Shown piece after piece: positions 1 to 8,368 of a DNA stretch of 58,517 bases. The notes under the pieces are model-generated. The model was not told where the DNA came from, did no database searches, and saw only the letters and a program-made list of their open reading frames with translations. The stretch is from Methylobacterium aquaticum. GTDB lineage: Bacteria > Pseudomonadota > Alphaproteobacteria > Rhizobiales > Beijerinckiaceae. Every line of letters begins with the position of its first letter. Within the stretch, counting starts at the first letter, position 1. The stretch covers positions 1 through 58,517 of the forward strand of contig NZ_LABX01000163.1 in NCBI RefSeq assembly GCF_001043915.1, given 5' to 3'. Position numbers and translations under genes: made by a program.

Positions 1-89
1 GTCTGGGCCAGGGCGGGACCGGCAGCCAGCACGGCGGCGAGGGCCAAAGCGCGCGGCAGGGCGCGGGTCAGGCGGGGAAAACGGGTCAT
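1..89 (-). CDS. exported protein, N-terminal fragment cut by the window edge
   Basis: An ATG on the minus strand at 89 opens a frame that stays open to the edge. The 29 visible residues begin MTRFPRLTRALPRALALAAV and continue to an AGPALAQ cleavage-like motif: a basic n-region, an Ala/Leu core and an AxA site, that is, a Sec signal peptide. The mature protein lies outside the window, so no function can be given. It is divergent from rpmF, about 280 bp away. Confidence 0.55.
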   Translation of the reverse strand, partial: MTRFPRLTRALPRALALAAVLAAGPALAQ

Positions 90-252
90 CGGGACGCTCC
101 GATCGTGCCGCCCAGGGGTCGGGCTTCGGTTCCCGAGCGGCAGGGCCATCATGCAGCCTCCGCCGTTGAACGGCGGCTTAATGGATGGAGGCGGGGCACG
201 AGGTCTTGAGGAAAGGCTTTGCTTTGAGGTCAGGTTTCTTGCGCCGCTCCCC

Positions 253-281
253 TAGCCAGGGCGGCGCGTCTCCTCTATAGA
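253..281 (+). promoter_or_regulatory. candidate sigma-70-type promoter of rpmF
   Basis: TAGCCA (253-258), a 17-bp spacer and TATAGA (276-281) match the -35/-10 consensus at four and five of six positions. This would give an untranslated leader of about 80 nt before rpmF. It was found by eye only. Confidence 0.35.
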
Positions 282-367
282 CCGCGCTCCGATCAGGATC
301 GCGACGCGCGCGGCGGCTCCGCCCGGGGCAGCCTCGCGCCTGTTTTGTTGCACGGGAAGTAGTTTCA

Positions 368-553
368 ATGGCCGTTCCGAAGCGAAAGACCTCTCCGTCG
401 CGGCGCGGCATGCGCCGTTCCGCCGATGCCCTCAAGGCCCCGACCTATGTCGAGGACAAGGATTCCGGCGAGCTGCGCCGCCCGCACCACATCGACCTGA
501 AGACCGGCATGTATCGCGGTCGCCAGGTGCTGAAGGTCAAGTCCGACGCGTGA
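368..553 (+). CDS. rpmF: 50S ribosomal protein L32
   Basis: A 61-residue basic protein starting [18 protein letters not shown], the canonical L32 N-terminus that contacts 23S rRNA in the large subunit. The length is normal for alphaproteobacterial L32. The zinc-binding cysteines present in some L32 paralogues are absent, which fits the usual C-minus alphaproteobacterial form. The ATG is preceded by GGGAAG about 8 nt upstream. It appears monocistronic, with a strong terminator hairpin at 601. Confidence 0.97.
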
Positions 554-600
554 TCCGGCGTGGCGGCGCTCATGGCGCCGCCGATGACCGGCACGGGATG

Positions 601-631
601 ACGGCGCCCCTCGCGGGCGCCGTTCTCGTTT
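601..631 (+). terminator. intrinsic terminator after rpmF
   Basis: A perfect 9-bp stem (ACGGCGCCC / GGGCGCCGT, 5-nt loop) is followed by TCTCGTTT. A second hairpin (GGCGGCGC/GCGCCGCC) lies just upstream, after the stop codon. Confidence 0.7.
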
Positions 632-706
632 GGGCGACCGGATGAGGGGATCGCGGGCTCGATTGTCAACGGTTGTCCCCCGGACGGCCGTGAGGGCCGC
701 CCGCCG

Positions 707-1519
707 TCACTTCATGTTGGCGTCGACGATCCGGCCGAACTCGCCCGAGGCTTTGGTCAGGTGGAGCCACTGGTCGACATAAGCCTTGAACACCGTGTCG
801 CCGCGCGGCAGCAGGAAGCCCATCTCGCCGTACTGGAGCGGTTGGTCGGGATTCACCGCGCACAGGCCCGGATGCAGCTTCTCCTGGAGCTTCACCTCGA
901 CGGACTCGGCGACCATGACGTCGGCGCGCTTGTCCGCGATCTCCTGCCAGATGATCCGGTTGTCGGGGAAGAGCTGGATCTGCGCCTTGGCGAGGTTGGC
1001 GCGGGCAAACCGCTCATTCGTCCCGCCGGGATTGACGACGACGCGGGTCGAGGGCTGGTTGATCGCTTCCGTCGTCTGGTACTTGGCCACGTCCTCGCAC
1101 CGCACGATCGGCGCCTTGCCGTTCACGAGGTACATCTCGCTGAAGAAGACCTCGCGCTGGCGCGGCAGCGTGACGGAGATGCCGCTCATCGCGATGTCGC
1201 ACTGGCTCTTGAAGTCGGCGAGCAGATTCGACCACTTGGTCTGGATGAAGACCGCCTCGGCATCGAGCGACTTGGCGAGCGAGCGGCCGAGATCGATGTC
1301 GATGCCGACGAAGTCGTTGGCGCCATCGGCGCGATACGAGAACGGGCGGTAATCGCCGGTCGTGCAGACCTTCAGGACCTTGCGCTCGATGACCTGGTCG
1401 AGGCGTGACGGCCCCTCGGCGGCCAGGACCTGCGTCGCCGCGAGCGCCAGCACCGCGCCGGCCACCAGCCGCGCCATCGACGATACCCCATCCATGAATC
1501 CCGCCATGAATCCCGCCAT
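707..1519 (-). CDS. periplasmic solute-binding protein family 3 / cyclohexadienyl dehydratase-like
   Basis: A protein of up to 270 residues with a signal peptide (MARLVAGAVLALAATQVLAA) and a bilobed SBP_bac_3 fold. Visible motifs are RKVLKVCTTGDYRPFSY, FVGIDIDLGRSLAKSL, CDIAMSGISVTLPRQ and VVVNPGGTNERFA. Proteins of this kind are annotated either as amino-acid ABC-transporter binding proteins or as periplasmic cyclohexadienyl/prephenate dehydratase (PheC), and the GGTNERF segment resembles the PheC group. No ABC permease or ATPase gene is adjacent, which favours the enzyme reading or an orphan binding protein. The start is ambiguous: in-frame ATGs at 1519, 1507 and 1495 lie in a 12-bp tandem repeat, with another at 1477 just before the hydrophobic core. 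GGGGAG lies about 9 nt upstream of 1519. Confidence 0.8.
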   Translation of the reverse strand: MAGFMAGFMDGVSSMARLVAGAVLALAATQVLAAEGPSRLDQVIERKVLKVCTTGDYRPFSYRADGANDFVGIDIDLGRSLAKSLDAEAVFIQTKWSNLLADFKSQCDIAMSGISVTLPRQREVFFSEMYLVNGKAPIVRCEDVAKYQTTEAINQPSTRVVVNPGGTNERFARANLAKAQIQLFPDNRIIWQEIADKRADVMVAESVEVKLQEKLHPGLCAVNPDQPLQYGEMGFLLPRGDTVFKAYVDQWLHLTKASGEFGRIVDANMK

Positions 1520-1528
1520 GAATCCCGC
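1493..1528. repeat. three tandem copies of a 12-bp unit over the start codons of the binding-protein gene
   Basis: CATGAATCCCGC is repeated exactly three times. Each copy carries one in-frame minus-strand ATG, so a gain or loss of a copy changes the N-terminal extension by four residues without a frameshift. Confidence 0.9.
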
Positions 1529-1825
1529 TCCCCGTCACACGCATCCTGCGAGACGGAACCGTAAGGAGGCGGATGGCGACCGTCCAGATTGGCGCGCGGG
1601 CCCGTGCATGCAGGGCGAGGGTCGGGACGGGCCACGCCCAGGCAGCCCGGGTGCCGCCCGCCATCCGTGGCGCAGGACCGGGCGCGATCACGCCGCGGCC
1701 GCCTCCGCCCTCGAACCGCATCGGCAAACATCCAGGCATCATCGTCCAGATCACCGCTGAGGCGATACTTCCGGCGCAGGCGCAGTCGAGCGACCTGCGA
1801 GCGTTTCTGTTTGTTTCGACTCAGA

Positions 1826-1840
1826 TTAGAATGATACAAA
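1826..1840 (+). promoter_or_regulatory. Irr-box (ICE)-like sequence upstream of the iron permease
   Basis: TTAGAATGATACAAA sits in an AT-rich island about 80 bp before the FTR1 gene. The rhizobial Irr operator is close to TTAGAA-N3-TTCTAA: the left half matches fully and the right half at four of six positions. Irr (a heme/iron-responsive Fur-family regulator) is therefore a plausible controller, by inference. Confidence 0.45.
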
Positions 1841-1919
1841 ACAAGAAAATCGGGTTTGAAAGCCGCGCACGCCTCGCCTAAGACGGCGACCATCGGACGA
1901 TGCGAGCGAGGACTCCCCC

Positions 1920-2729
1920 ATGGCAGACGGATCCACCTTCGTGCAGGCGTTCACCATCCTGTTCCGGGAAGGGCTGGAGGCGCTGCTGGTGGTGGCGGCG
2001 CTCGCGGCGTTCCTGCGCCGGGCCGGCGCCGCGGAGAAGATCCGCCCGGTCTATGCCGGGGCCGGCCTCGCGGTGCTGGCGAGCTTCGGGATGGCCTGGG
2101 TGTTCGAGGCGTTCTTCGACGGGAACCACAACGACCTGATCGAGGCCGGCGTCATCATGGTCGCCGCCGTGCTGATGTTCACGATGAGCGGCTGGCTGTT
2201 CCTGCGCCAGGACCCGGCGGCCTGGAAGGCCGAGATCAACCGCATGGCCGCGCGGGCGATGACCGCCGGGACGCTCCTGTCGCTCGCCGGTATCGCCTTC
2301 CTGGCGGTCTTTCGCGAGGGCGCCGAGACGGTGCTGTTCCTGCACGCCCTGGCGCGCACCGCCGGCGGCTTCGATGCCTCGCTCCTCGGCGGCCTGACGG
2401 TCGCCGCGGCCGCGCTCGCGGTGGTGTTCGTGGCGATGCAGTGGCTGGCGCTCCGGCTGCCGCTGCGCCCGGTCTTCCTGCTCACCTCGGCCTTCCTGTT
2501 CGTCATGGGCCTGCGCATGGTCGGGGCGGCGATCCAGGAATTGCAGGAGCAGGTGCTGGTGCCGGTGCACAATGACGGCGTGCCGGATCTCGTCACCACC
2601 CTCGGCTTCAACGGCAGTTGGGAGGCCCTGGCCGTGCAGGGCGGGATCGTGCTCTGCGCCCTCGTCTGGCTCGTGATGCAGCGTGCCCGTCCGGCCGCCG
2701 CCGTGGGGCGCCCGCCCGTTTCCGCCTGA
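1920..2729 (+). CDS. FTR1/EfeU-type high-affinity iron permease
   Basis: A 269-residue polytopic inner-membrane protein with about seven hydrophobic segments. It has the two diagnostic REXXE iron-coordinating motifs: REGLE (residues 16-20, first helix) and REGAE (about 132-136). Family members import ferric or ferrous iron, normally with EfeO (periplasmic cupredoxin/M75) and EfeB (heme peroxidase). No efeO or efeB is adjacent, so this is an orphan permease. The ATG at 1920 is the natural start because the REGLE motif begins only 16 residues in. The following GST gene lies 114 bp downstream across a GC-rich hairpin. Confidence 0.9.
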   Translation: MADGSTFVQAFTILFREGLEALLVVAALAAFLRRAGAAEKIRPVYAGAGLAVLASFGMAWVFEAFFDGNHNDLIEAGVIMVAAVLMFTMSGWLFLRQDPAAWKAEINRMAARAMTAGTLLSLAGIAFLAVFREGAETVLFLHALARTAGGFDASLLGGLTVAAAALAVVFVAMQWLALRLPLRPVFLLTSAFLFVMGLRMVGAAIQELQEQVLVPVHNDGVPDLVTTLGFNGSWEALAVQGGIVLCALVWLVMQRARPAAAVGRPPVSA

Positions 2730-2843
2730 GGACCGCCCGAAATCCTGCATCCGCGGCGGTACCGCCCGGCTCCGGCCTGGCGTAAGGGACGAGGGCGCCC
2801 GCCCCGCAGGGCCGGGGCGGCGCGACCGCGCCGGGAGGCTCCC

Positions 2844-3491
2844 TTGTCCGACACCCTCACGCTCTACTACTCGCCGGGCGCCTGCTCGCTCGCGCCCCAC
2901 ATCGCGCTCGAAGAGACCGGCGTGCCGTTCGAGGCGGTGCGGGTCGATTTCGCCAGCGGGGAGCAGCGCGGCGGCCGCTACCTCGCGATCAACCAGAAGG
3001 GCCGGGTGCCGGCGCTCGCCGAAGGCGAGTGGGTGCTGACCGAGAACCCCGCCATCCTGCGCTACATCGCGCGCAAGCACCCGCAGGCGGGCCTGTGGCC
3101 GGAAGACCCGCGGGACGAGGCGCGGTGCGCCGAGTGGCTGGCCTGGATGTCCTCCACCATCCACCCGGCCTATGCCCATATCCGCCGGGCCGAGCGCTAC
3201 GCCGGCGATCCGGCGGCGATCGAGGACGTGAAGGCCAGGGGCCACGAGACCTGCGCCGATCTGTGGACGATGATCGAGGTCGGGCTCTCCCGCGGTGGCT
3301 GGGCCGCCGGCGAGCCGTACAGCGTCGCCGATCCCTATCTGCTGGTGTTCTGGCACTGGGGCCGCGGCCAGGTGCTGGGCTACGACATGGCGCGCCAGTT
3401 CCCGTACTGGACCGATCACGCCCGCCGCATGGCCGAGCGTCCCGCTGTGCAGCGCGCCTTCGCCCGCGAGGGACTGCCGCTCCCGGCGTGA
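2844..3491 (+). CDS. glutathione S-transferase, beta-class-like
   Basis: A 215-residue cytosolic GST. The thioredoxin-like N-terminal domain carries YSPGACSLAPHIALEE, with the Cys typical of bacterial beta GSTs at residue 14. The glutathione-contacting ENPAILRYIARKHP segment and an all-helical C-terminal domain (GEPYSVADPYLL) follow. Likely role: conjugation or disulfide reductase reactions on electrophiles; the substrate is unknown. The start is TTG at 2844, chosen because GGGAGG lies 6 nt upstream and no ATG is available nearby. Confidence 0.88.
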   Translation: MSDTLTLYYSPGACSLAPHIALEETGVPFEAVRVDFASGEQRGGRYLAINQKGRVPALAEGEWVLTENPAILRYIARKHPQAGLWPEDPRDEARCAEWLAWMSSTIHPAYAHIRRAERYAGDPAAIEDVKARGHETCADLWTMIEVGLSRGGWAAGEPYSVADPYLLVFWHWGRGQVLGYDMARQFPYWTDHARRMAERPAVQRAFAREGLPLPA

Positions 3492-3587
3492 GGCGTCGGG
3501 CGGCGGCCGTCGCCCCATCCGGAGGCTGCCTCCGGGCGGGGATGCGCGGGCGCCCCTTCGGCACCCGCACCATTCGTTGCCGCGTCC

Positions 3588-3612
3588 GGAACGGACCAGT
3601 CATGTGCGCGTT
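3588..3612 (+). promoter_or_regulatory. EcfG-type promoter-like sequence upstream of ilvC
   Basis: GGAAC, 16 bp, CGTT exactly matches the alphaproteobacterial general-stress sigma (EcfG) consensus, 117 bp before ilvC. About one chance match of this quality is expected in a window of this length, and ilvC is not an obvious stress gene, so this may be coincidental. Confidence 0.25.
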
Positions 3613-3728
3613 CGCGCGCATCCCCCCTTCCTTGAGGCGAATCACGCCGCTACAAGCCGCCGGTCGCACGGCCGCTCCAGCGCCCGGAGCGTTCGCAATT
3701 CTCGCCATCTGTACAAGGGGGAGCCGCC

Positions 3729-4748
3729 ATGCGGGTCTATTACGATCGTGACGCCGACATCAATCTGATCAAGGGCAAGAAGGTCGTCATCGTCGGCTAC
3801 GGCAGCCAGGGCCATGCCCATGCGCTGAACCTGCGCGACTCGGGCGTCAAGGACGTGGTGATCGCGCTCCGCAAGGGCTCGGCCAGCGCCAGGAAGGCGG
3901 AGGCCGAAGGTTTCAAGGTGATGGAAGTCGCCGACGCCGCCCGCGAGGCCGACGTCGTCATGATGCTGACCCCCGACGAGTTGCAGGGCGAGATCTACCG
4001 CGACTCGCTCCAGGGCAACATGAAGCAGGGCGCCGCCCTGCTGTTCGCCCACGGCCTCAATGTCCACTTCAACCTGATCGAGCCGCGCGCCGACCTCGAC
4101 GTGCTGATGGTCGCCCCGAAGGGCCCCGGCCACACCGTGCGCTCGGAATACCTGCGCGGCGGCGGCGTGCCGACCCTGATCGCCATCGCGCAGGACGCGA
4201 GCGGAAACGCCCACGATCTCGGCCTGTCCTACGCCTCGGCCAATGGCGGCGGCCGCGCCGGCATCATCGAGACCACCTTCAAGGAAGAGTGCGAGACCGA
4301 CCTGTTCGGCGAGCAGGTCGTGCTCTGCGGCGGCCTCGTCGAGCTGATCAAGGCCGGCTTCGAGACCCTGGTCGAGGGCGGCTACGCCCCCGAGATGGCC
4401 TATTTCGAGTGCCTCCACGAGGTGAAGCTGATCGTCGACCTCATCTACGAGGGCGGCATCGCCAACATGAACTACTCGATCTCGAACACCGCCGAGTATG
4501 GCGAGTACGTGACCGGCCCGCGCATCATCACGCCCGAGACCAAGGCCGAGATGAAGCGGGTGCTCACCGACATCCAGAACGGCACCTTCACCCGCAACTG
4601 GATGCTGGAGAACAAGGTCAACCAGACCTCGTTCAAGGCGACCCGCGCCCGCAATGCCGCCCACCCGATCGAGGAAGTCGGCGAGCGCCTCCGCGGCATG
4701 ATGCCGTGGATCAAGGAGAAGGCCCTGGTCGACAAGGCCAAGAACTAA
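3729..4748 (+). CDS. ilvC: ketol-acid reductoisomerase (NADP+)
   Basis: The 339-residue class I enzyme of valine/isoleucine synthesis. It converts acetolactate or acetohydroxybutyrate, the products of ilvBN in this window, to dihydroxy acids. It starts MRVYYDRDADINLIKGKKV and has the nucleotide-binding GYGSQGHAHALNLRDSG and APKGPGHTVRSEY. The Mg-binding acidic residues lie in the C-terminal knotted domain (ETDLFGEQ, EGGIANMNYSISNTAEYGEYV). The length is typical. GGGGGAG lies just upstream of the ATG. It is monocistronic, with two strong hairpins after the TAA. Confidence 0.98.
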   Translation: MRVYYDRDADINLIKGKKVVIVGYGSQGHAHALNLRDSGVKDVVIALRKGSASARKAEAEGFKVMEVADAAREADVVMMLTPDELQGEIYRDSLQGNMKQGAALLFAHGLNVHFNLIEPRADLDVLMVAPKGPGHTVRSEYLRGGGVPTLIAIAQDASGNAHDLGLSYASANGGGRAGIIETTFKEECETDLFGEQVVLCGGLVELIKAGFETLVEGGYAPEMAYFECLHEVKLIVDLIYEGGIANMNYSISNTAEYGEYVTGPRIITPETKAEMKRVLTDIQNGTFTRNWMLENKVNQTSFKATRARNAAHPIEEVGERLRGMMPWIKEKALVDKAKN

Positions 4749-4759
4749 CCAGTCTCAAC

Positions 4760-4786
4760 GCCGCGGCCCCTCGGACGGGCCGCGGC
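4760..4786 (+). terminator. hairpin after ilvC
   Basis: A perfect 10-bp stem (GCCGCGGCCC / GGGCCGCGGC) starts 12 nt after the ilvC stop, with no clear U-tract. It probably works with the second hairpin at 4799. Confidence 0.55.
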
Positions 4787-4798
4787 TCACCCTGCGGA

Positions 4799-4831
4799 CG
4801 CCGCGCGGACAACGCCTTCCGCGCGGCGTTT
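4799..4831 (+). terminator. second hairpin after ilvC
   Basis: A perfect 11-bp stem (CGCCGCGCGGA / TCCGCGCGGCG, 8-nt loop) is followed by TTTC. It is a likely intrinsic terminator. Confidence 0.6.
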
Positions 4832-5263
4832 CGCGCGTCCGGGTCTGCCGGACCGCGCAAGTGGATCCGGCAACCGGCGCAGAAGCGGCGGCGCTGCCGG
4901 CCGCTGTGGCGAGATCTGCCACCCATCGGCGCGGTTCTTTCTGCCGCCATCCAGGATGAGGCGACGATTCCTGGGCCCTGTTTGGGAAAATTTAACATAG
5001 ATTAAATGGGCAGTGACGTCGCGAGCACTCACAATGCTCCGCGATGAACGAGACGAAGAGATCGTCATTTGGCCCCGCTCGGGACGAGCGATCGACTGTC
5101 GAACCCGCCTTTCGCCGTGTCTCCGACCGCATCGAGACGGTCCGGGAGGCGTTCCGGCGGCCGCTCGGGTGGATCGATGACTCGGCACATCATCCCGGGG
5201 TGCTGCAAGGCGCCGCGGGCAACGTGCCGTTGACGCAAGGCAGGGCCGCGCGATCTCGCCGGC
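4832..5263. other. gene-free spacer upstream of the hydrolase-GMC operon
   Basis: I see no convincing gene here. An AT-rich patch at 4979-5008 (around AAAATTTAACATAG) could be a promoter for the downstream pair. A plus-strand frame opening at 5044 runs into and overlaps the hydrolase gene in another frame; its composition after about residue 70 is that of a shadow frame. Confidence 0.5.
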
Positions 5264-6667
5264 ATGATCGATCATCCCGTCCTCTTCTGCCTGCACGTCC
5301 TCGGCGGCAGCGCCCGCATGTGGCGCCCCCTCGCGGAGCGTCTCGGGCCTCACCGGCGCTGCGTCGCCATCGACCTGCCGGGCTTCGGCGACGAAGCCGC
5401 GTCTCCGGGCGGCCCCGTCGCCGCCATGGCCGACCACGTCGCCGCCCATGTCCAGGCCGAGGCTCCGCCCGGGCCGTGGCTCCTCGTGGGCAACAGCATG
5501 GGGGCGAAGATCGCCCTGGCGCTCGCCCGCCGCAGCGAGGACGGCGATCCGGCGCTCTCCGGCCTTGCCGGGCTGGTGCTGCTGGCGGGCTCGCCGCCCG
5601 CACCTGAGCCGATGGCGGAGGAGCGCCGGCAGGCGATGATCGCCTGGGTCGATGCCGATCCGGAGACCCGCCGGCGGGAGGCCGAGGCTTTCGTGTCGGC
5701 CAATGTCGGCGCGCCGCTGCCGCCCGAGGATCACGCCCGGATGGTCGAGGACGTGCTGCGGGCCAATCCCCAAGCCTGGAAAGCCTGGCTCGCGAGCGGC
5801 GCCGACGAGGATTGGCGCGGGCGCATCGGCACCCTCGGCACCCCGGCGCTCGTGGTGAGCGGGGCACAGGACGGCGATCTCGGGCCGGAGGCACAGGCGG
5901 CTCTCACCCTGCCCCATCTCGCCCGTCATCGCCACGTCGTGGCGCCCGGCGCCGGCCACCTGCTGCCGCTGGAGCGGCCGGAGGAGCTGGCGGCGCTGAT
6001 CCACGCCTTCCTGGACAACCCTCCCGAGACCACCGAGTCCCCAACCCTGCCGCCGGCTTTCGCGGCGCTGATGGGGTCGGACCGGGTCAATACCCGCCTG
6101 CGCACGACCCTGCGCGAGCGGATGCGCGAGCCGGACGGCCCGTTCTGCCTCAGGCCCGGCGAGCGCGCGACGCTCGCCGCCTGCCTCGACCGGGTGCTGC
6201 CGCAGCCCGGGCCAGGACGGATCGACCTCGCCCGCCGCATCGATGCCCGGCTCGCGACCGGCACCGGCGACGGCTGGCGCTTCGCCGCCCTGCCGCCGGA
6301 CGCCGAAGCCTATTCCCGCGCCCTGCGGACCCTCGATGCGGCGGCCCGCGCGGCCCAGGGGCGTCCCTTTTCGGATCTCGACGGGCCCGACCAGGACGCG
6401 CTTCTCGATCACGCCGCCGCCGGACGCCTGCCGGCGGTTCCGGACGGGATCGCGCCGGAGCTGATGACCTGCTGGTTCGAGGAGCTGCGGGCCGAGGCGG
6501 TCCGCACCTGGCTCGCCCACCCGGCCGGCCTTGCGGCGATCGGTTTCACCGGCATCGGCGCCGGGGGCGACGATGCCGATGCGCTGCCAGGGTACCGCCT
6601 GACCGGCCTGAACGCGCGCGAATCCTGGGAAGGCCCGATCCTTGCGGCTGCGGGAGACGCCCGATGA
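5264..6667 (+). CDS. alpha/beta hydrolase fused to a gluconate-2-dehydrogenase subunit-3-like domain
   Basis: A 467-residue two-domain protein. Residues 1-250 are an alpha/beta hydrolase: an HVLGGSARMW oxyanion loop, nucleophile elbow GNSMG (Ser78), candidate acid Asp203 (SGAQDGD) and His232 (GAGHLLPLERPEE). Residues about 265-467 resemble the small subunit of membrane GMC dehydrogenases (Gluconate_2-dh3): ATLAACLDRVLPQ, LRTLDAAARAAQGRPFSDL and AEAVRTWLAHPAGL. In known complexes that subunit chaperones or binds the GMC catalytic subunit, and a GMC gene starts inside this gene's stop codon (ATGA overlap). No Tat or Sec signal is visible, unlike many such small subunits. The start ATG at 5264 has only a weak ribosome site. 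Substrate unknown. The domain calls are mine by motif. Confidence 0.75.
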   Translation: MIDHPVLFCLHVLGGSARMWRPLAERLGPHRRCVAIDLPGFGDEAASPGGPVAAMADHVAAHVQAEAPPGPWLLVGNSMGAKIALALARRSEDGDPALSGLAGLVLLAGSPPAPEPMAEERRQAMIAWVDADPETRRREAEAFVSANVGAPLPPEDHARMVEDVLRANPQAWKAWLASGADEDWRGRIGTLGTPALVVSGAQDGDLGPEAQAALTLPHLARHRHVVAPGAGHLLPLERPEELAALIHAFLDNPPETTESPTLPPAFAALMGSDRVNTRLRTTLRERMREPDGPFCLRPGERATLAACLDRVLPQPGPGRIDLARRIDARLATGTGDGWRFAALPPDAEAYSRALRTLDAAARAAQGRPFSDLDGPDQDALLDHAAAGRLPAVPDGIAPELMTCWFEELRAEAVRTWLAHPAGLAAIGFTGIGAGGDDADALPGYRLTGLNARESWEGPILAAAGDAR

Positions 6668-8223
6668 ACCTCCTTGGGCAGAACCGCTACGGCCTCGACG
6701 AGGTCGTCGACGCGGTCGTGGTCGGCACCGGGGCCGGGGGCGCGCCGCTCCTCGCCGAGCTGGCCGCGGCAGGGCTGTCGGTCGTGGCGCTCGAAGCCGG
6801 CCCCAACGTCGATCCGGCCGGGTACGGCTTCGACGAGACGCTGGCCGACGAGATCTACTGGACCGAGGAGCGCCTGAGCGGCGGCTCGACGCCGGAAGCC
6901 TTCGGCGGCAACAACAGCGGCACCGGGGTGGGCGGCTCGACCCTGCATTGGGGCGCCTTCGTGCCCCGGGCCGATCCGCGCGACTTCCGCCTCCACAGCG
7001 AGAGCGGCGAGGGTTGCGACTGGCCGATCGCGCAGGCCGAGCTGGTGCCGTTCTACGACCGCGTCGAGGCGTTCATCGGCACATCGGGCCCGACGCCCTA
7101 TCCGTGGGACGGGGCCCGCCGCTTCCCGCTGCCGCCGGTTTTGCGCAACGGCCCGGCCGAGCTGATGGCCGCGGCGTGCAAGACACTCGGCATCACCGCC
7201 ACCGACGCGCCCGCTGCGGTCGTCTCGCGCGACTTCACGCCCGGCGCCGACGTGCCGGAGCGCCGGGCCTGCATCCATTGCGGCTTCTGCCACCAGGGCT
7301 GCCGCACCCGCGCCAAGGCCAGCATGGACGTGACCTACCTGCCGCTCGCGGTGGCGCGCGGCGCCGAGATCCGCGCGGAGGCCCGGATGCACGGGGTCGA
7401 GCGCGACAAGGCCGGGCGGATCACCGCCGTGATCTACCGCAAAGGCGGGCGCGACCATCGCCAGCGTTGCGCCAACCTGATCCTGTGCGCCGGCGCCGTC
7501 GAGACGCCGCGGCTCCTGCTCCATCTCGATCTCGCCACCGGCAGCGGAGAGGTCGGCCGGAACTATATCGGCCACGTCGCCACCCAGGTCTGGGGCACCT
7601 TCCCGGACGAGGTCGGCATGAACCGGGGCTATCCGTCCTCGCTCATCAGCGAGGATTACACCCGTCCGAAGGGCGCCGACTTTGCCGGCGGCTACCTGAT
7701 CCAGAGCCTCGGCGTCGAGCCGCTGACCTGGGCCAATTCGGTCGCCCGCGGCCGCGGCCTGTGGGGAACGGCGCTGACCGACTATCTGCGCGGCTACAAC
7801 CGCGTCGCCGGCATCGGCATCAACGGCGAGACGCTGCCCTGCGACGCCAACGTCCTGACCTTGTCGGACGAGACCGACGCGCTGGGAATGCGCAAGGCCC
7901 ATATCAGCTTCGGCTACGGGTCGAACGAGCACCGCCTCAACGCCCACGCCACCGCGGTCATGCGCGAGATCTGGGAGGCGGCGGGGGCCAGTGACATCTG
8001 GGTGCTGGACCGGGTCGCCCATACGCTCGGCACCTGCCGGATGGGACGAAGCCCCGACGCCTCGGTGGTCGATCCCGTCGGCCGCAGCCACGAGGTCGAA
8101 AATCTCTGGATCTGTGACGGCTCGGTCTTCCCGAGCTCGCTCGCGGCGAACCCGGCCCTGACCATCATGGCGCTGTCGCTGCGCACCGCCGGGGCGTTCC
8201 TGGGTTCCCGGCCATCCCGCTGA
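6664..8223 (+). CDS. GMC-family FAD oxidoreductase with a Cys cluster
   Basis: A 519-residue flavoprotein. The Rossmann motif VVGTGAGGAPLLAELAAAG (from residue 19) is followed by EAGP. The GGSTLHWGAF loop contacts the FAD. A four-Cys stretch, CIHCGFCHQGC (Cys203, 206, 209, 213), resembles the 3Fe-4S-binding insert of FAD-dependent glucose/gluconate dehydrogenases. The C-terminal half carries HTLGTCRMG and NPALTIM, with the His/Asn of the GMC active site. The likely role is oxidation of an alcohol or sugar with electrons passed to a cytochrome or quinone, but no cytochrome c subunit gene is adjacent. The start overlaps the upstream stop by 4 bp, implying translational coupling and complex formation. 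Confidence 0.9.
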   Translation: MNLLGQNRYGLDEVVDAVVVGTGAGGAPLLAELAAAGLSVVALEAGPNVDPAGYGFDETLADEIYWTEERLSGGSTPEAFGGNNSGTGVGGSTLHWGAFVPRADPRDFRLHSESGEGCDWPIAQAELVPFYDRVEAFIGTSGPTPYPWDGARRFPLPPVLRNGPAELMAAACKTLGITATDAPAAVVSRDFTPGADVPERRACIHCGFCHQGCRTRAKASMDVTYLPLAVARGAEIRAEARMHGVERDKAGRITAVIYRKGGRDHRQRCANLILCAGAVETPRLLLHLDLATGSGEVGRNYIGHVATQVWGTFPDEVGMNRGYPSSLISEDYTRPKGADFAGGYLIQSLGVEPLTWANSVARGRGLWGTALTDYLRGYNRVAGIGINGETLPCDANVLTLSDETDALGMRKAHISFGYGSNEHRLNAHATAVMREIWEAAGASDIWVLDRVAHTLGTCRMGRSPDASVVDPVGRSHEVENLWICDGSVFPSSLAANPALTIMALSLRTAGAFLGSRPSR

Positions 8224-8368
8224 AATGCCGCAAGGGAGGGTTGCCCCGGGCGGGCTGTCCGGCCCGACACCCGGCCCTAGCTTCTCCCCCATCGCGCGGT
8301 TCCAAGCGAAACCGCCAACCGCCCCGGCCACGACGCCGGGGTGGATCGACAAGCCCCACCGCGCCATC

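Noticed and set aside
1878..3518. A 546-residue minus-strand frame
   Set aside because: It is antisense to the FTR1 and GST genes, both supported by family motifs; no motif is seen in the long frame.
5044..5607. A 187-residue frame upstream of the hydrolase
   Set aside because: It overlaps the hydrolase in another frame for most of its length, becomes Arg/Pro-rich and lacks a ribosome site.
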